64,000 bases of DNA. It comes from Archangium gephyra (lineage in GTDB: Bacteria; Myxococcota; Myxococcia; Myxococcales; Myxococcaceae). Each line of letters begins with the position of its first letter. The stretch's first letter is position 1. The notes below the pieces were generated by a model. That model did not search any database. It saw nothing but the letters and a program-made list of their open reading frames with translations, and was not told the origin of the DNA. This document shows, in pieces, positions 51,468 to 60,278 of this stretch. A program made the position numbers and the translations under genes. Location: NCBI RefSeq assembly GCF_001027285.1, contig NZ_CP011509.1, forward strand, positions 1,992,501 to 2,056,500, read 5' to 3'.

Positions 51468-52340
51468 ATGCTGCGAATCCAACCGAATCCCGACGCCGTG
51501 GTGTCCCTGTCCGTCGAGACCCAGAAGCCCGAGCGAGGCGGGCACCTGCTGCTGATTGGCGGAGGCTTCAAGCCATTGGAGGTGCTGAAGCGCTTCGTGG
51601 CGTTGTCGGGAGGAGGCGAGAAGCCGGTGGTGGTGTTCCCGATGGCGAGCGAGAAGAGCCGTCCCACGGGAGTGGAGCTGAAGAAGCAGCTGGAGGAGGC
51701 GGGAGCGAAGCATGTGCACGTGGTGCACATCGACGAGCGCCGGGACGCGCTGAAGCCCGAGGTGGTGGAGGCGGTGACGCGTGCGGGCGGAGTCTTCTTC
51801 AGCGGAGGAGACCAGAACCGGATTTCGCAGCGGCTGGTGGACACGCCGGTGCTGAACGCACTGCGGGAGCTGATGGCGCGGGGTGGCGTGGTGGCGGGGA
51901 CGAGCGCGGGAGCGGCGTGCCAGAGCGAGGTGATGTTCGTGGGGGAGGGAGACGAGACGGTGCTGCGGGCGTCGAACATCGTGACGACGCGAGGCATCGG
52001 CTTGCTACCGGGGACGATCGTGGACTCGCACTTCATGGCGAGGAAGCGTCAGGGGCGGCTGGTGAACCTGGTGGCGGAGCACCCGGAGCTGCTGGGAGTG
52101 GGAATCGACGAGGCGACGGCGGCGTGGGTGAAGCCGGACGGGACGCTGGAGGTGGTGGGGGAGGGGTGGGTGGTGCTCTACGACGCCACGATGGCGCGGG
52201 TGAAGCGCACGGCGGACCACCGGATGTCGGTATCAGGACTGGTGCAGCACGTGCTGATGGACGGACAGTGCTTCAACCTCCAGCAGCGGACGCTGGCGGA
52301 AGCCGAGGAGGAGCTCCCCCTCCCCGCGGTGAGCCGCTGA
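51468..52340 (+). CDS. cphB: Cyanophycinase-like S51 peptidase
   Basis: The ATG at 51468 is preferred; upstream codons in frame lack a ribosome site. The 290-residue enzyme contains HLLLIGGGFKP, VFPMASEKSRPTGVELKK and FFSGGDQNRISQRLVDTPVL. The nucleophile motif VAGTSAGAACQSE carries the catalytic Ser, followed by RGIGLLPGTIVDSHFMARKR. This is the cyanophycinase layout, which splits multi-L-arginyl-poly-aspartate into dipeptides. No cyanophycin synthetase is in the window. It has no signal peptide, so an internal nitrogen-store role or a related dipeptidase role is possible. Confidence 0.9.
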   Translation: MLRIQPNPDAVVSLSVETQKPERGGHLLLIGGGFKPLEVLKRFVALSGGGEKPVVVFPMASEKSRPTGVELKKQLEEAGAKHVHVVHIDERRDALKPEVVEAVTRAGGVFFSGGDQNRISQRLVDTPVLNALRELMARGGVVAGTSAGAACQSEVMFVGEGDETVLRASNIVTTRGIGLLPGTIVDSHFMARKRQGRLVNLVAEHPELLGVGIDEATAAWVKPDGTLEVVGEGWVVLYDATMARVKRTADHRMSVSGLVQHVLMDGQCFNLQQRTLAEAEEELPLPAVSR

Positions 52341-52379
52341 AGCAGCGGTGAGCCGCTGAATCCAGTTCCCCAAGGAGCC

Positions 52380-52423
52380 CATATCCCCTCTCCCCTCGGG
52401 AGAGGGACGGGGTGAGGGTATCG
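52380..52423 (+). repeat. Palindromic intergenic repeat, copy 5
   Basis: This is a full copy (ATATCCCCTCTCCCC, GGGAGAGGGA, GGGGTGAGGGTATCGAGA) downstream of cyanophycinase. Its end TATCGAGA is shared with copy 7 at 54,203. Confidence 0.75.
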
Positions 52424-52457
52424 AGACCCTGGGGTTGCCACGGAAAGCGAGCCCCCG

Positions 52458-53753
52458 TCATCCCACCGTGGCGGCTCCCTCTGGGAGAGGGCTGGGGTGA
52501 GGGTCTTCCCGGGACTGTTCCCCGGAGAGCCGCTCGAGCAGAAGCAACTCATCGAGCAGCAGCCGAGGCATGAGGAAGTGATGGCGGACGCGTTCGCGGC
52601 CGCTCTCGCCGAGGAGGCGGGCGGCCTGCGGATGGCGCAGGAGGTGGAGCAGGGATTCGGCGCACTCCTCGACACTGTCCACGAGAATCCCGCCGGTGCC
52701 TGGAGGCATCTGCATGGGGATGCCGCCGACGCGTCCAGCGACGACGGGAGTGCCCTTCCACAGCGCCTCGGAGACGACGAGCCCGAAGCCCTCGCGCAGG
52801 GACTTCTGGATGACGACGTCGGAGAGGGACTGGAAGGCATTGACCTCGACATTGCCCACGCCGACGAGGTTGGTGAAGACGTGGATGAGGGGATCTCCAG
52901 CGGTCTCGGCGCGGACCTTCTCGTAGATGTCCCAGGCCTCGGGGTCATCGAGGGCCATGGAGCTGACGAGGGCGAGCTGGAGCTGGGGGAGGCGCTGGCG
53001 GACGAGCCGGTAGGCGGCGACGACGCCGAGGGGGTCCTTCCACTTGTCGAAGCGGCTGACCTGGGTGACGAGGGGTTGGTCGAGCCGGACACCAATCCAC
53101 TCGAGGATGTGGCGGGCGAGCTCCTGGGGGAGGGCGAGATTCTTGGGGCTGAGCGGATCGATGGCGGGCGGGAGGATGGCGATGCGGCGGATGGGGAAGC
53201 GAGGGGGGATGAAGTTCTCGAGGGTGAAGACGGCGGCGTCGTAGGCGGCGAGGTAGGGGGTGAGGAAGTCCCAGATGGCGGGATTGGGGTGGGAGGTGTC
53301 GATGTGGCAGCGCCAGATCCACCGTGCGCCGCGGTGGCGGGCGAGCCCGGCGATGGCGGCGGGCTGGGGGTCGTGGACGATGACGAAGTCATAGCCCTCG
53401 GCGAGGTGGGGGGCGTTGAGCTGGGCGTTGCCGAGGTAGAGGGCCTTCTCGGTCTCGGAGAGGTCGCCGGGAGCACCCTGCAGGCCGTTGTGGAGCCGCT
53501 TGGTGATTTGGAAGAAGGCGTCATCGCCGCGGATGATCTTCCACTCGGCCTCGAGCCCGAGATCCCTCAAGAGGGGGACGCAGGAGCGGAGGATCTCCGA
53601 GACGCCGCCGCCGTAGGAGGTGGCGTTGAGGTGGAGGATGCGAGCGCCGCGGAGACGTTGGGAGACGCGGACGAGCTCCTCGAGCTGTGCCTCGGGGGCG
53701 ACGCCCCGGTACGCATCGAGGGACCTGTCACCAATGTCGACGACGTCGAGCAC
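52458..53753 (-). CDS. treT: Trehalose synthase (TreT)-type GT4 glycosyltransferase
   Basis: The start is the GTG at 53753, with GGAGG six bases upstream on the minus strand. The 431-residue enzyme has ILHLNATSYGGGVSEILRSC, EWKIIRGDDAFFQITKRLHN and RWIWRCHIDTSHPNP, which are characteristic of TreT. The GT4 donor half shows VSRFDKWKDPLGVVAAYRLV, QKSLREGFGLVVSEALWKGT and VVAGRVGGIPMQM. TreT makes trehalose from a nucleotide-glucose and glucose and may run in reverse. The final ~17 residues come from an intergenic repeat, replacing the native end. Confidence 0.88.
   Translation of the reverse strand: MLDVVDIGDRSLDAYRGVAPEAQLEELVRVSQRLRGARILHLNATSYGGGVSEILRSCVPLLRDLGLEAEWKIIRGDDAFFQITKRLHNGLQGAPGDLSETEKALYLGNAQLNAPHLAEGYDFVIVHDPQPAAIAGLARHRGARWIWRCHIDTSHPNPAIWDFLTPYLAAYDAAVFTLENFIPPRFPIRRIAILPPAIDPLSPKNLALPQELARHILEWIGVRLDQPLVTQVSRFDKWKDPLGVVAAYRLVRQRLPQLQLALVSSMALDDPEAWDIYEKVRAETAGDPLIHVFTNLVGVGNVEVNAFQSLSDVVIQKSLREGFGLVVSEALWKGTPVVAGRVGGIPMQMPPGTGGILVDSVEECAESLLHLLRHPQAARLLGESGRERVRHHFLMPRLLLDELLLLERLSGEQSREDPHPSPLPEGAATVG
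52468..52510 (+). repeat. Palindromic repeat, copy 6, overlapping the glycosyltransferase 3' end
   Basis: This variant (CTCCCTCTGGGAGAGG, then GCTGGGGTGAGGG) lies inside the last codons of the neighbouring glycosyltransferase. On the minus strand it encodes DPHPSPLPEG. Confidence 0.65.
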
Positions 53754-53956
53754 GAGGGGCCTCCAGCCACGGGAGAAAGGTGACGATGGCGGCGAGGGGA
53801 GGCGGGAGGGCGGAGCCTGACGGGAGGGGCGGGGAGCGATGAGGTGAGCGCCTCCCGGGACGCGTGCATCCGATGGAGGACGGAGCGGCGAGGGAGCGCA
53901 TTGCGGAGGAGGGAGGGGCTCCCTACGGTGGGAGCGGGATGCTTTCAGGAGGACGC

Positions 53957-54160
53957 ATGCGCCGTGCCCTGCTCATCACGATAGGAGTGGTCGTTTCCCT
54001 GCTGGCCTGCCGGACGACGCAGCCCCCGGGAACGGAGAACGCGATGCCGATCCAGGATCCAGCGCAGAAGGAGGACTCGCAGCTGGTCCCGGCGGAGCCT
54101 CCGGGGCCCTCGGGTCCGCTCAACGTGCCGACGAACACGGACGGAGGAATGCCTCCGTAA
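53957..54160 (+). CDS. Small lipoprotein
   Basis: The ATG at 53957 sits after CAGGAGGACGC, a good ribosome-binding site. The signal helix ALLITIGVVVSLLAC ends in a lipobox, and the mature ~50 residues are Pro/Glu-rich (AEPPGPSGPLNVPTNTDG). No family is recognised. It is isolated, 141 bp or more from the next gene. Confidence 0.65.
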   Translation: MRRALLITIGVVVSLLACRTTQPPGTENAMPIQDPAQKEDSQLVPAEPPGPSGPLNVPTNTDGGMPP

Positions 54161-54202
54161 TCTCCAGGCTGTAGCCCCGTTCCAACAGGACCCCCTCCGT
54201 AG

Positions 54203-54252
54203 ACCCCCTCCCTCGCCCTCCGGGAGAGGGGCCGGGGGTGAGGGTATCGAGA
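54203..54252 (+). repeat. Palindromic intergenic repeat, copy 7
   Basis: This is a variant with longer arms (CCCTCCCTCGCCCTCCGGG, GAGAGGGGCCGGGGGTGAG). It sits between the small lipoprotein and the amidohydrolase and shares TATCGAGA with copy 5. Confidence 0.7.
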
Positions 54253-54340
54253 GCCCCGGGTCGAGCCCGCGTGAACGCCGCGCGAGGCCCCCACGGAGAC
54301 GGTGACAGGCGCGAGCGGCTGGCGCACAGTGGCGCCGTCG

Positions 54341-56053
54341 ATGCGGGGACGTTCATCCCAACACAGAGCAGGAACGAGAGCCCGAGGTGCGGCACGGGTG
54401 GCCCTGATGGGGACACTGTGGCTGGCACTGGGGCCGGGGTGCGCCCGGAGGGCGCCCGAGGGAGCGCGAGTGGAGACGACAGTCTACGTGGCACGCCGTA
54501 TCCGGACGTTGGACGAGCGGAAGCCGGAGGCGCAGGCACTGGCGGTGCGGCGGGGCCGGCTGGTGGCGGTGGGGACGAAGGCCGAGGTGTTGAAGGCGGC
54601 GGGCGAGGGGGCGCGGGTCGTCGACTACGGCGACGCGGTGATGGTGCCGGGGCTGGTGGACGCGCACGCGCACATCGGGGGGTTGGGCAGGAGCCTGACG
54701 GTGGCGAGGCTCGAGGGCGCGCGCTCGGTGGACGAGGTGGTGCGGCGCCTGGCGGAGGCACCCGCGACGAGCTTCCAGGGCGACTGGCTGATCGGAAAGG
54801 GCTGGGACCAGAACGGGTGGCCGGGCCAGCAGTTCCCCGGGCGGAGCGAGCTGGACGCGCGCTTCCCCCGGACGCCGGTGTACCTGACGCGGGTGGACCA
54901 CCACGCGGCGTGGGTGAACGGGGAGGCGCTGAAGCGGGCGGGAATCTCGCGCGGGACGCCGGACCCGGCGGGAGGGAGGATCCTCCGGGACGCGAAGGGG
55001 GAGCCGACGGGCGTGCTGGTGGACAACGCGATGGACCTGGTGGCGAAGGTGGTGGCGCCGCCGACGGACGAGCAGCTGGAGGCGAGACTCACGGCGGCGC
55101 TGGAGCGCTGCGCGCAGGTGGGGCTGACGGGGGTGCACGACGCGGGGATGGACCTGCGGACGTTCCGGAAGCTGCAGGCGTGGGACATGGCGGGGCGGCT
55201 GCCGGTGCGGGTGTACGCGATGGCGGACGGGCAGGGGGAGGACCGGCACACGTACCTGGAGTTGGGGACGTACGGGGGACGGCTGCTGGAGATGAAGTCG
55301 GTGAAGTTCCTGCTGGATGGGGCGCTGGGCTCGCGAGGGGCGGCGCTGCACGAGGCCTACAGTGACGCGCCGGGGGAGACGGGGCTGTTGCTGATGGAGC
55401 CGGAGGAGCTGGCGAGGAGGACGTGGGCCTTCATGGAGCGGGGCTTCCAGGTGTGCGTGCACGCGATTGGAGACCGGGCGAACACGCTGGTGGTGGACAC
55501 GCTGATTCGAGCGTCGGCGGCGACGGGGACGAAGCCGCTGCGGCACCGGGTGGAGCACGCGCAGATATTGAGGCCAGAGGACATCCGGAAGTTGGGAGAG
55601 GCGGGGCTGGTGGCGAGCGTGCAGCCGACGCACGGGACGAGCGACATGGGGTGGGCGGAGGCGAGGCTGGGGGCGGAGCGGCTGAAGGGGGCGTACGCGT
55701 GGAAGAGCCTGAAGGAGGCGGGGGCGGTGTTGGCGTTGGGGAGCGACTTCCCCATCGAGAACCCGGACGTGCTGGCGGGGCTGTACGCGGCGAGGACGCG
55801 TCAGGACGCGGCGGGGAAGCCGGAGGGCGGGTGGCAGCCCCAGGAGCGCCTGACGGGACAGGAGGCGCTGGAGGGCTTCACGGTGGGGCCGGCGTGGGCG
55901 TCGTTCGCGGAAGCGCGGAGGGGGAGGCTGGTGGAGGGGATGGACGCGGACTTCACGGTGCTGTCGGTGGACCCGGTGTCGGACGAGGCAAAGCAACTGG
56001 TGGACGCGAAGGTAGTGGCCACGGTGGTGGACGGCCGCGAGGTGCACCGCTGA
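54341..56053 (+). CDS. YtcJ-type amidohydrolase lipoprotein
   Basis: The start is uncertain. The ATG at 54341 gives a basic N-terminus followed by VALMGTLWLALGPGC, a lipobox; a GTG at 54302 is the alternative. The 570-residue enzyme has VPGLVDAHAHIGGLG (HxH metal ligands), YLTRVDHHAAWVNGEALKRA and KFLLDGALGSRGAAL. It also has CVHAIGDRANTLVVD, LRHRVEHAQIL and LALGSDFPIENPD. This is the amidohydrolase-3 (YtcJ) pattern, metal-dependent hydrolysis of amide bonds. The substrate is unknown. The lipid anchor places it outside the cytoplasm. Confidence 0.87.
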   Translation: MRGRSSQHRAGTRARGAARVALMGTLWLALGPGCARRAPEGARVETTVYVARRIRTLDERKPEAQALAVRRGRLVAVGTKAEVLKAAGEGARVVDYGDAVMVPGLVDAHAHIGGLGRSLTVARLEGARSVDEVVRRLAEAPATSFQGDWLIGKGWDQNGWPGQQFPGRSELDARFPRTPVYLTRVDHHAAWVNGEALKRAGISRGTPDPAGGRILRDAKGEPTGVLVDNAMDLVAKVVAPPTDEQLEARLTAALERCAQVGLTGVHDAGMDLRTFRKLQAWDMAGRLPVRVYAMADGQGEDRHTYLELGTYGGRLLEMKSVKFLLDGALGSRGAALHEAYSDAPGETGLLLMEPEELARRTWAFMERGFQVCVHAIGDRANTLVVDTLIRASAATGTKPLRHRVEHAQILRPEDIRKLGEAGLVASVQPTHGTSDMGWAEARLGAERLKGAYAWKSLKEAGAVLALGSDFPIENPDVLAGLYAARTRQDAAGKPEGGWQPQERLTGQEALEGFTVGPAWASFAEARRGRLVEGMDADFTVLSVDPVSDEAKQLVDAKVVATVVDGREVHR

Positions 56054-56084
56054 CCGGAGCCCCGCACTGTCCCCACACTCCGCC

Positions 56085-56129
56085 CAATATCCCCTCGCCC
56101 TCCGGGAGAGGGACGGGGTGAGGGTGCCA
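56085..56129 (+). repeat. Palindromic intergenic repeat, copy 8
   Basis: The variant AATATCCCCTCGCCCTCC, GGGAGAGGGACGGGGTGAGG lies between the convergent amidohydrolase and NhaR-like genes. It has the same arm as copy 2. Confidence 0.75.
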
Positions 56130-56155
56130 CGCGCCCCGGGTTCCCCCCTGAGCCC

Positions 56156-57052
56156 CTACCCGAACAACCGTGAGCGAGCGGTCTCGGCGATGGCGACGAC
56201 GGCGGGATGCCGGAGCCGACGCTCGACGGAGATGGCATAGAAACAGGTCTCGATGTCATCGGTGCGGCCGATGACGGAGACGTTGAACTGGCGGGAGACC
56301 TCGTTCTCGATGACGGAGGGGACGGCGAAGACGCCGTGGCCGCGCTGGCCGAAGGCCTTGAGCAGGGCGCTGTCGTCGAAGTCGCCGACGACGAGGGGGT
56401 GGACGCCCTGGGAGTCGAACCAGAGCTCGAGCGAGCGGCGGACGGAGGAGGAGTCCGAGGGCAGGAGCATGGGGGCGGCGTCGAGGGAGCGGGGAAAGCC
56501 CTTGGCGAGGTGGGCGAGTTTGGGAGCGGCGAAGAAGGAGACGCCGCATTTGCCGAGCAGGTGGTTGAAGGCGCGGATGCTGACGGGCTCGGAGGAGGGG
56601 GCGTCGGCGATGACGGCGTCGAGCTCGTGGAGGGCGAGGGAGGCGAGGAGCTGGGGGAGGGGGCCTTCGCGGCAGGTGATGTGGATGTCGGGGGAGACGT
56701 CGAAGGCGGGCTGGAGGAGGCGCTCGGCGACGAGCTTGGGGACGACATCGGTGACGCCGACGGCGAAGCGGAGGTGTTGGCCGGAGGGGAGGCCGTTGAC
56801 GACGTTCTTGAGCTCGTTGCCGAGGCGGAAGATGTCATCGGCGTAGCGCAGGACGGTGCGGCCGACGTCGGTGAGGACGAGGCGGCGGCCCTGCCGCTCG
56901 AGGAGCTTGTGGCCGAGCGACTCCTCGAGGAGTTTGAGCTGGGCGCTGATGGTGGGCTGGGCGAGGCGGAGTTCCTGGCTGGCCTTGGCGATGGAGCCGG
57001 CGCGGGCGACGGTCCAGAAGTAGAGGAGGTGGTGGTAGTTGAGCCAGCTCAC
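56156..57052 (-). CDS. nhaR-like: NhaR-like LysR-family regulator
   Basis: The ATG at 57052 starts MSWLNYHHLLYFWTVARAGS, typical of NhaR. The helix-turn-helix is IAKASQELRLAQPTISAQLK, and the effector half includes VGVTDVVPKLVAERLLQPAF. The product has 298 residues, the normal LysR length. NhaR relatives activate sodium/proton antiporter or adhesin genes in other bacteria. No antiporter is adjacent, so its targets are elsewhere or include itself. The promoter lies in the ~190-bp gap toward the tRNA. Confidence 0.88.
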   Translation of the reverse strand: MSWLNYHHLLYFWTVARAGSIAKASQELRLAQPTISAQLKLLEESLGHKLLERQGRRLVLTDVGRTVLRYADDIFRLGNELKNVVNGLPSGQHLRFAVGVTDVVPKLVAERLLQPAFDVSPDIHITCREGPLPQLLASLALHELDAVIADAPSSEPVSIRAFNHLLGKCGVSFFAAPKLAHLAKGFPRSLDAAPMLLPSDSSSVRRSLELWFDSQGVHPLVVGDFDDSALLKAFGQRGHGVFAVPSVIENEVSRQFNVSVIGRTDDIETCFYAISVERRLRHPAVVAIAETARSRLFG

Positions 57053-57246
57053 GCGAGGGGCCTCCGGGGAGAGGGCAGGGATTTAACGGGGAAACACACG
57101 GATGGTGTGGGAGAGGACGGAGGAAGGGAGGCCGAGCGTGCGAGCGGAGGGGGGAAGGGGGAGAAGTGGAGGGGAGTTGAAGAACCAGCTTGACGGGAGG
57201 GCCGAGTCCCCGTAAATCGCCGTTACTTCAAGCGGTTGAGCAGAAC

Positions 57247-57319
57247 GCCCAGGTAGCTCAGTCGGTAGAGCAGGGGACTGAAAATCCCCGTGTCGGTGGT
57301 TCGATTCCGCCCCTGGGCA
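57247..57319 (+). tRNA. tRNA-Phe (GAA)
   Basis: The 73-nt cloverleaf has acceptor GCCCAGG/CCTGGGC, D-arm GCTC..GAGC, anticodon stem GGGGA/TCCCC with loop CTGAAAA (anticodon GAA) and T-arm GGTGG-TTCGATT-CCGCC. CCA is not encoded. Base composition changes sharply on its 3' side, which fits an integration site at the tRNA 3' end. Confidence 0.97.
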
Positions 57320-57731
57320 CTTCCAACAAGTCGCGCAGTACACCGAGGCCGATACGTACCCCGTATCGGCCTTTCGTGTTTGACGGTGCCCGTCGCTCCG
57401 TACGGGCGGTGCAGAGGACCCATTCCGATGGGTTGGAGTGCTGTGTCGCCTGTAAGAAGGGGATGGAAGTGTCGCTGGTCGGCTGCCTGTTGGGCGCACA
57501 GGTCGTTAGTACGACCCGGTCACTTCCCCTGGAGCACTGCGGAACCTCGAGGAGAAATCCTCCTCGGGGAGCGGCCAAACTGACCGAGTAGTAGTGCCTA
57601 CCGAAACAAGCTCTTGGTTCCGCGCGCTTCCCGGCATGCGAGTAGTGCCGAAGGAGTGTTTCGTCGAGATACGCTGTGCAAAAAGCACTGAGCGAAGCGG
57701 ATTATCGAGCCCACGTTTGAAGTCACCCCGA
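57320..57731 (+). other. Left edge of island, no gene recognised
   Basis: This 412-bp stretch follows the tRNA. No integrase or repeat of the tRNA 3' end is seen. The helicase frame opens at 57,594 but has no convincing ribosome site before the ATGs at 57,732, 57,756 and 57,873. Confidence 0.4.
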
Positions 57732-60278
57732 ATGGGAGACTTTTTAAGTCATTCCATGTCTTCTCCGCATCCTGGACATTGCTCCAACTTGGCTGGGGCA
57801 ATCGAGCCACCTAGCTTGCGTGGAGGTCCGGATGAGTGCTGGGGGGGCGAGCGGCAGCTTTTGTCTGAGGAAATGTTCTTCAAGCATGTTGATCAAGTCT
57901 TGACGGCAAACCGACGTGCTCCGCTCGGGCCCGGGGGCCCACAGCACAGGTCAATCCGAGTGAATCCTGGAGAGCGAGTCCTGCAGATTCTGGCTGGGCC
58001 AGGTTCGGGCAAGACGGAGATGCTCGTCTGGCGGGTTCTTTTCGAGTTGTTGGTGCGAGGCGTTCAGAGCGAGCGCCTCCTTGTAACGACATTCACTAAC
58101 AAAGCTGCCACCGAATTAGGGATCCGCCTCGTAGAGCGCTGTGACCAGATTCTGGGCAGTGTGCGGTCTTCCCATGGGTCTGTGGATGATCCGCATGTTC
58201 ACGATGTGCGGATTGGCACAATTCATAGCCTGTGTGATGCGCTGCTAGCCGAGTTCGACACGAACTATATGGAGGCAGGCACTGAAGTCATCGATGAAAT
58301 CGAGACTCGTGTGCGGATTGCTAGGGATCGGTATTTTGCATTCCGGGAAGATCCAAGGAATCCGAATGCGGTCGACATCCGCCTCCTTAGGAATGAACCA
58401 CTCGTCAGCCTATTTCGTCCTCCCTGGCTTGACCCACGCAGACCCTGGCCATCGACGACCATGCAGCAGGTGGACGCGCTCATGGCACTGCTGGCGCAGC
58501 AGACGGAGACTTGGATGCCGAGATGTCTGCAGGCTGGTATTCCCAATGGATGCCAGATGGTGCATGGTCTCTCGAATCTTACGGCGGACCTCGAAAAGTT
58601 GCGGCATCGGTGGGAGGTTTATCTCGACAAGAATCAGGTTCTCGACTTCGTTACCATCCAAAAACGATTTCTTGATCGGCAGCATTTGATTCTGTCGCAC
58701 ATTGACCACGTGTTTGTTGATGAATTCCAGGATACCAACCCTATCCAATTTGGAATTCATGCCAATTGGCTGAAGGGGAGCCAAACACGCCTGACCGTGG
58801 TTGGGGATGATGATCAGTCGTTGTATCGGTTCCGTGGTTCGGACATCAGTTGCTTCAACCAATTGGAGCCTCACTGCAAGTCCTCTGGGATTGCCTATAG
58901 GCAGGAAAAGCTGGAAGAGAACTGGCGCAGCACGAGGCGGATCGTCGACTTTGCACGTGCTTTCCGCGAAGCGTCGGCACTCAAGGCGAGTTCGATGCAG
59001 AAGCGCATCATCGCACCATCCGGAGCTGAGTTGGGCTTACCACCTCGATTGTTGGTAGGGCCTTGGGAGAAGATTGGTGCGTGCGTGGCAGACGAACTGG
59101 CTCGCATCGGAGCCGGTAGGTTGCCCACGGCGGAAGTTCCAGTACCCCCTAGTGCAGCCGTTCTGATGTTCTCGACGTCCGAACGTCCTGTCCAGAGTGA
59201 GGACTCTGCGGCCCTGACCCTTCGGTTGAAGCTCCAAGCAAACCTCCTGCGTGCGTATAATCCGCGAAACAAGACTGCAGCCGAGTATGAGAGCCCCATT
59301 GCGGAACTGTTCGGCCTGCTATCGTACCTCATCGACCCCGTAATCAAGGCTCCTGTCGGCAAGGGAGGCAGAATGGTCGAGGTGTATGCGTCAGTCGATG
59401 AGCAGAGCAAAAAGGACGCCGCGCCGACCGTCCCACCCTCGTTCCGCATATCTGATGCACACGCATCCTTCCAGAAGGCATTCATTAAAGCAGATGGCGG
59501 AAATATTGGTTCTCCGGTGGGAAACCGGCGCGAACTTGTCGAATATATCGACCAAATCCGTAGTGATTTGATTTCAACGACCAGTAATGGGGATAGGACG
59601 CGCTTGTCAATCGCTGGGCTGGTTGCGCGGTTGCTGACGTTTGATCGCTATAGAGGCAAGGGGTATACGGTCGAACTATTCCGTCAGGGATTGTTCACTA
59701 CGCTTCTGGAGGCAACCATCGCGCCAAGCCGAATGTCGATGAAATCCCTTGATGCAGCGATGGAGCCGACGCGGGACCCAAAAAACCGCAAGATCATCTG
59801 GCCGGATCAATTCTGGCAATTCCTCAACCTGATGGGCACCTTGTTGGATCATACTTCGCTTGATGATGTGGAGGTGGAGGCGTTTGCGGAGCACGCCGTT
59901 GCCATCATGACTTTCCACCAAGCCAAGGGACTCGAGTTCGACCATGTCTACGTGGCTGCGACGGGGCGGGAGGTGAATCCCCACGCGGTCTTGCAGACGA
60001 TGCTCTTTAGCGGAAAGAGACCGCACTACGATATCGTCGACCGTCAGCCCGTGACCAGAGATAAGGACGTGCTGGCATTGGCCGCCGCAGATCGTGATCG
60101 AGAAGTCTATGTCGCTCTAACTCGAGCTAAGAAGCGCCTGACCTTTCTATGGGATCCAAAGGACGAGCGACCCAACCTGGAGTTGCACCAGGTTCTGAAA
60201 ACCAGCTTTGCCCAGTGTCCTAGGAAGCAGCATCCAGAGTTTCCTGACATCACCGTTCAGGAGTGGAACTATGCGTGA
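57732..60278 (+). CDS. UvrD/Rep-type superfamily 1 DNA helicase
   Basis: All SF1A motifs are present: LAGPGSGKTEML (Walker A), TTFTNKAATELG, HVFVDEFQDTNP (Walker B), VGDDDQSLYRFRGSD, EENWRSTRRIVDFA, MTFHQAKGLEFDHVYVA and EVYVALTRAKKRL. The start could be 57,732, 57,756 or 57,873, giving 848, 840 or 801 residues. The enzyme should unwind DNA 3' to 5' using ATP. There is no fused nuclease domain, but the next gene overlaps by 8 bp and encodes a RecB/Cas4-like nuclease, so the two probably form a split AddAB-like machine. GC content is clearly lower than left of the tRNA. Confidence 0.9.
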   Translation: MGDFLSHSMSSPHPGHCSNLAGAIEPPSLRGGPDECWGGERQLLSEEMFFKHVDQVLTANRRAPLGPGGPQHRSIRVNPGERVLQILAGPGSGKTEMLVWRVLFELLVRGVQSERLLVTTFTNKAATELGIRLVERCDQILGSVRSSHGSVDDPHVHDVRIGTIHSLCDALLAEFDTNYMEAGTEVIDEIETRVRIARDRYFAFREDPRNPNAVDIRLLRNEPLVSLFRPPWLDPRRPWPSTTMQQVDALMALLAQQTETWMPRCLQAGIPNGCQMVHGLSNLTADLEKLRHRWEVYLDKNQVLDFVTIQKRFLDRQHLILSHIDHVFVDEFQDTNPIQFGIHANWLKGSQTRLTVVGDDDQSLYRFRGSDISCFNQLEPHCKSSGIAYRQEKLEENWRSTRRIVDFARAFREASALKASSMQKRIIAPSGAELGLPPRLLVGPWEKIGACVADELARIGAGRLPTAEVPVPPSAAVLMFSTSERPVQSEDSAALTLRLKLQANLLRAYNPRNKTAAEYESPIAELFGLLSYLIDPVIKAPVGKGGRMVEVYASVDEQSKKDAAPTVPPSFRISDAHASFQKAFIKADGGNIGSPVGNRRELVEYIDQIRSDLISTTSNGDRTRLSIAGLVARLLTFDRYRGKGYTVELFRQGLFTTLLEATIAPSRMSMKSLDAAMEPTRDPKNRKIIWPDQFWQFLNLMGTLLDHTSLDDVEVEAFAEHAVAIMTFHQAKGLEFDHVYVAATGREVNPHAVLQTMLFSGKRPHYDIVDRQPVTRDKDVLALAAADRDREVYVALTRAKKRLTFLWDPKDERPNLELHQVLKTSFAQCPRKQHPEFPDITVQEWNYA

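Noticed and set aside
57247-57319. Search for a second copy of the tRNA 3' end as the right attachment site
   Set aside because: No copy of TTCGATTCCGCCCCTGGGCA was found up to 64,000, so the right boundary, if present, is outside the window.
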